Assembly (NCBI GenBank): GCA_036639875.1
Contig: JAVWHX010000009.1
Location: 1 to 43,785, forward strand
Reading direction: 5' to 3'
From: JAVWHX01 sp036639875
Lineage (GTDB): Bacteria; Bacillota_I; Bacilli_A; Erysipelotrichales; Coprobacillaceae
Length of the DNA: 43,785 nucleotides
Below are positions 41,472 through 43,785 of the stretch, piece by piece. The notes under the pieces are model-generated. The model had not been told where the DNA came from. It made no database searches and worked only from the letters and a program-made list of their open reading frames with translations. A program made the translations under genes and the position numbers. Positions within the stretch are counted from its first letter, which is position 1; each line of letters begins with the position of its first letter.

Positions 41472-41984
41472 ATGGTTTTTTTAGATTTGGTGAATAATCG
41501 ATACAGTTGTAGAAAGTATATTGCAAAGACATTAGATAAGGAATTGGTTTTTAAGTGTATAGAAGCAGCTCGAAAAGCTCCTTCTGCGTGTAATTCGCAA
41601 CCATGGAAATTCTATGTTGTTATGGATGATTTAAAAAGAGAAGAACTAGTAAAGCTAACTCAACCTTTTACTAAAAATACTGGATTTATTGTTGTTGAAG
41701 AAAAGAAGCCTAATTTCTCTGAAAAAATTGTCAATAAAATGAAGAATCAAGATTTTACAAAAACAGATATTGGAATTGCTTGTTCTTACTTATCTTTACA
41801 AGCAACAGAGTTAGGATTGGCAACATGTATGATTGGTTATTTTAATGAAGATAGGATAAAACAATTATTAAATATAAATGCAAAAAGCAGAATTAGATTG
41901 GTAATTTGTATTGGATATCCAGATGATAGTGAAAAACATAGAACTGATCGAAAAGAGATCAATGAGATTATGCAGGTGTTCTAG
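41472..41984 (+). CDS. Nitroreductase-family FMN protein
   Basis: 170 residues from the ATG at 41472, chosen over 41448 because GAGGAGG lies between them. The FMN-binding opening NNRYSCRKY is followed by APSACNSQPWKFYVV and, in the C-terminal part, LQATELGLATCMIGYF and VICIGYPDD, all typical. It is a short member with a central region that lost the usual longer linker. Such enzymes reduce nitro compounds, quinones or flavins with NAD(P)H; the true substrate is unknown. A TATAAT lies at about 41432-41437. Confidence 0.88.
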   Translation: MVFLDLVNNRYSCRKYIAKTLDKELVFKCIEAARKAPSACNSQPWKFYVVMDDLKREELVKLTQPFTKNTGFIVVEEKKPNFSEKIVNKMKNQDFTKTDIGIACSYLSLQATELGLATCMIGYFNEDRIKQLLNINAKSRIRLVICIGYPDDSEKHRTDRKEINEIMQVF

Positions 41985-42037
41985 AAGTATGAGGAAGAGA
42001 ACAGATGTTATTGATATAAAAAGAGTAGGAGAAGAAT

Positions 42038-42166
42038 ATGAATAAAGATAACGCTGATTATAAGTTTTTATCTTATTTACCACCAATAGACTTACTGATT
42101 GGTGAGAGTGCTGTTATTGCAACGACTATGAATTATATTGTAAAAAACAAGAAACAAGGTCGATAG
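42038..42166 (+). CDS. Unrecognised 42-residue protein
   Basis: 42 codons from ATG 42038 with AGGAG seven bases upstream, ending TAG. The middle (PPIDLLIGESAVIATTMNYIV) is moderately hydrophobic and the tail KNKKQGR is basic. It could be a small membrane peptide or the N-terminus of a decayed gene. It lies between the nitroreductase and the epimerase genes in the same direction and may be cotranscribed. No function is proposed. Confidence 0.4.
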   Translation: MNKDNADYKFLSYLPPIDLLIGESAVIATTMNYIVKNKKQGR

Positions 42167-42219
42167 ATCTATTTGTTTCGAGTGCTTCTAAAAAAACAAA
42201 AATTTGTAAGGAGATTGGT

Positions 42220-43124
42220 ATGAAAAATGTACTTGTTACTGGTGGGACAGTTTTTGTAAGTCGCTACATATCAGAATATTATATAAAAAAAGGTGATAAT
42301 GTATTTGTTTTGAATCGAAATACAAAAACGCAAATTAAAGGAGTCAATCTTATAGAAGCGGATAGACATAATATTGGAGATAAATTAAGAGGATATCATT
42401 TTAATGTTATTTTCGATGTTAATGCATATACTTCTATTGATATCAATTTATTGCTTGATGCTGTTGAAAGTTATGATGATTATATCTTTATAAGTTCAAG
42501 TGCAGTATATCCTGAATATTGTCCACAACCAATTCGAGAGAATACACAACTAGGGCTAAATAAGTTTTGGGGTAATTATGGAACTCATAAAATAGCAGCT
42601 GAACAAGCATTATTAAAAAGAAATTCGAATGCTTATATTATTCGTCCACCTTACTTATATGGACAAATGAATAATGTATATAGAGAGTCTTTTGTTTTTG
42701 ACTGTGCATTAAAGAATAGAAAGTTTTTTTACCTAAACAAGGAGAAATGAAATTACAGTTTTTTCATATTGATGATTTATGTCAGTTTATGGATGTGATT
42801 TTAAATAAGAAACCATGTCAGCATATATTTAATGTTGGTAATAAGGAAACTATTTCTATATATGATTGGGTTACATTGTGTTATAAAGTTGCTGGTAAAA
42901 ATGTTGAATTTGTTAACGTTAGTGCAGATATTGAACAAAGGAACTATTTTTGTTTTTATGACTATGAATATTATCTTGATATATATGAACAAGATAAATT
43001 AATGACTCATACAAAGTCTCTTGAGGAAGGATTGATAGAGTCGTTTGAATGGTATATTCAAAACACTGATAAAGTTAATAAAAAACCTTTTGTTGAATAT
43101 ATTGAGTCTAATTTTATTAAATAA
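42220..43124 (+). pseudogene. NAD-dependent epimerase/dehydratase, frameshifted at a T7 tract
   Basis: Frame 1 (42220-42750) carries the Rossmann start VLVTGGTVFVSRYISEYY, ISSSAVYPE and the YGTHKIAAE (YxxxK) catalytic motif, then RPPYLYGQM. It ends at a TGA just after the T7 tract 42724-42730. The second frame (42747-43124, MKLQFFHIDDL onward) holds the family's C-terminal part, including IFNVGNKETISIYDWV. One additional T would restore ...FFLPKQGEMKLQFFHIDDL as a continuous ~300-residue protein. AAGGAG precedes the first ATG; the second ATG overlaps the first stop and may be coupled to it. The loss could be a true mutation, slippage-based variation or a sequencing error. Confidence 0.8.
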
Positions 43125-43280
43125 TAATTAATGATTTGTTGTTTTTACTTATGATAGAAAAATTGTTTTTTTAGAGATCTCATAATTGTATTATATTTTT
43201 ACATATAGCATTATTTGTAAAAAGTGTTGAGTAATTCACAATGTCAGCAACTTAAGACATTGATATTACCATGTAAAAAT

Positions 43281-43326
43281 AAAGAGAAGATACTCTGATA
43301 TGATTATCAGTTTTCTTCTCTTTTTT
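43281..43326 (+). terminator. Strong intrinsic terminator
   Basis: AAAGAGAAGA / TCTTCTCTTT plus inner CTGATA / TATCAG, then six T. It lies 155 bases after the epimerase, with no ORF between; it may end the upstream operon or a small RNA. Confidence 0.8.
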
Positions 43327-43421
43327 GCATTTTTATGGTATAATTATAGTAGAAATAGAGGGTGTGTATTTTGTATGTTTATAGTATTTTAATGATTTTT
43401 TATAGTAGAAAGGATGGTATT

Positions 43422-43616
43422 ATGTTTATTAAAATCACTAAATCTAAATATGGTCAATACGCATCATTAGTCGAATCTTACATTGAAAATGGGAAACATA
43501 AGCATAGGACTGTAACCTATCTTGGATTAGTTACCGATGAACAGATTCCTTATCTTAAAGCTGCCTATTCTAAAAACAAACCAAAACTTATATATGATAA
43601 TCAAGAAGATAAATGA
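43422..43616 (+). CDS. Short protein resembling the N-terminus of IS1634-type transposases
   Basis: 64 residues from ATG 43422 (AAAGGATGG upstream). The pattern MFIKITKSKYGQYASLVESYIENGKHKHRTVTYLG is like the extreme N-terminus of IS1634/ISNCY transposases (a beta hairpin around a basic segment), but the frame stops after 64 codons. It is likely an accessory ORF or a truncated transposase. A different transposase-like ORF begins 52 bases downstream. Confidence 0.5.
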   Translation: MFIKITKSKYGQYASLVESYIENGKHKHRTVTYLGLVTDEQIPYLKAAYSKNKPKLIYDNQEDK

Positions 43617-43667
43617 TAGTTTTTTATAAACTTTTATTTGTCTTTTTGTATGTTGGAGGTGAGATAC

Positions 43668-43785
43668 ATGTTAAAATATACTTACAAAAGAATAGTTCTA
43701 GATCATAAATGTATAAAATCGGAAGATTTTTTGGAACTTGCAAAATTTAAGGATACAAGTTTTTCCAGATTAAGAAAATTAGGTT
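43668..43785 (+). CDS. Start of an IS4-like transposase (cut by window end)
   Basis: 39 codons are visible from ATG 43668, with GGAGGTGAG just upstream, and the frame remains open to the window end. The tail of the visible part, FKDTSFSRLRKLG, resembles the N-terminal 'F.R.RKL' segment of IS4-family DDE transposases. The DDE residues would lie outside the window, so the call rests on a short stretch. Confidence 0.55.
   Translation, partial: MLKYTYKRIVLDHKCIKSEDFLELAKFKDTSFSRLRKLG

Noticed and set aside
43248..43285. Possible fourth toxin-locus remnant (AGACATTGATATTA shared with the 23.2-kb locus)
   Set aside because: The match is about 14 A/T-rich bases, the -10 is not preserved (GGTAAT), and neither the conserved upstream element nor the peptide is present.

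Overview
The window is AT-rich DNA from a low-GC Firmicute. The likeliest source is an anaerobic gut member of the Erysipelotrichia (Coprobacillus/Thomasclavelia type). This is inferred from strong A/T codon bias, AGGAGG ribosome sites, PTS sugar uptake, a glycyl-radical enzyme, single-chain PurL and a variant wall-anchor tail. UGA is an ordinary stop here. No rRNA, tRNA or CRISPR array was seen.

Layout. (1) 1-4.35 kb: a YkpA/YbiT-type ABC-F protein, a YetF-like membrane protein, a flavoprotein, a membrane-anchored hydrolase and a small protein with a TTG start. (2) 4.38-7.63 kb: a minus-strand ABC-2 exporter operon (two permeases, an ATPase, a third membrane protein), divergent from a LytTR response regulator. 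(3) 7.64-20.47 kb: fhs-purE-purC-purM-purN-purH-purD-purL-purB behind a ZTP riboswitch, with a second promoter downstream of the riboswitch terminator. purF and purK are absent. (4) 20.7-23.1 kb: a minus-strand Ig-like (Big2) surface protein behind a cyclic-di-GMP-I riboswitch. (5) 23.3-28.5 kb: a PTS operon (EIIA, BglG/LicT antiterminator, YdjC/ChbG deacetylase, EIICB, GH4 6-phospho-alpha-glucosidase) with three antiterminator (RAT)/terminator modules. (6) 28.9-34.4 kb: glycerol kinase, a GlpA-like dehydrogenase, an FAD oxidoreductase, a DUF1667 protein and a second, divergent ChbG-like protein. (7) 34.7-39.6 kb: a DeoR regulator, a YbiW/PflD-type glycyl-radical enzyme, its activase and an FSA-type aldolase. 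(8) 39.6-43.8 kb: a Na/Pi symporter behind a Pho-box-like repeat, a nitroreductase, a small unknown ORF, a frameshifted epimerase and transposase pieces at the right edge.

The most unusual structure is a family of three small loci, all in the same orientation, lying between the metabolic modules (about 23.2, 28.7 and 34.5 kb). They look like Fst/par-type type I toxin-antitoxin cassettes. A minus-strand mRNA would encode a ~35-residue hydrophobic peptide ending in a WLDKYF-type tail. A convergent plus-strand RNA shares a bidirectional terminator with it and carries a 12-16 nt copy of the complement of the toxin start region. The 34.5 kb copy is intact. The 28.7 kb copy has the tail Trp codon changed to TGA and a weakened ribosome site. 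The 23.2 kb copy appears reduced to a deletion scar joining the two promoter regions. This would be a decay series of one addiction cassette. All similarity calls here come from reading the sequence and remembered family features; no database search was run.
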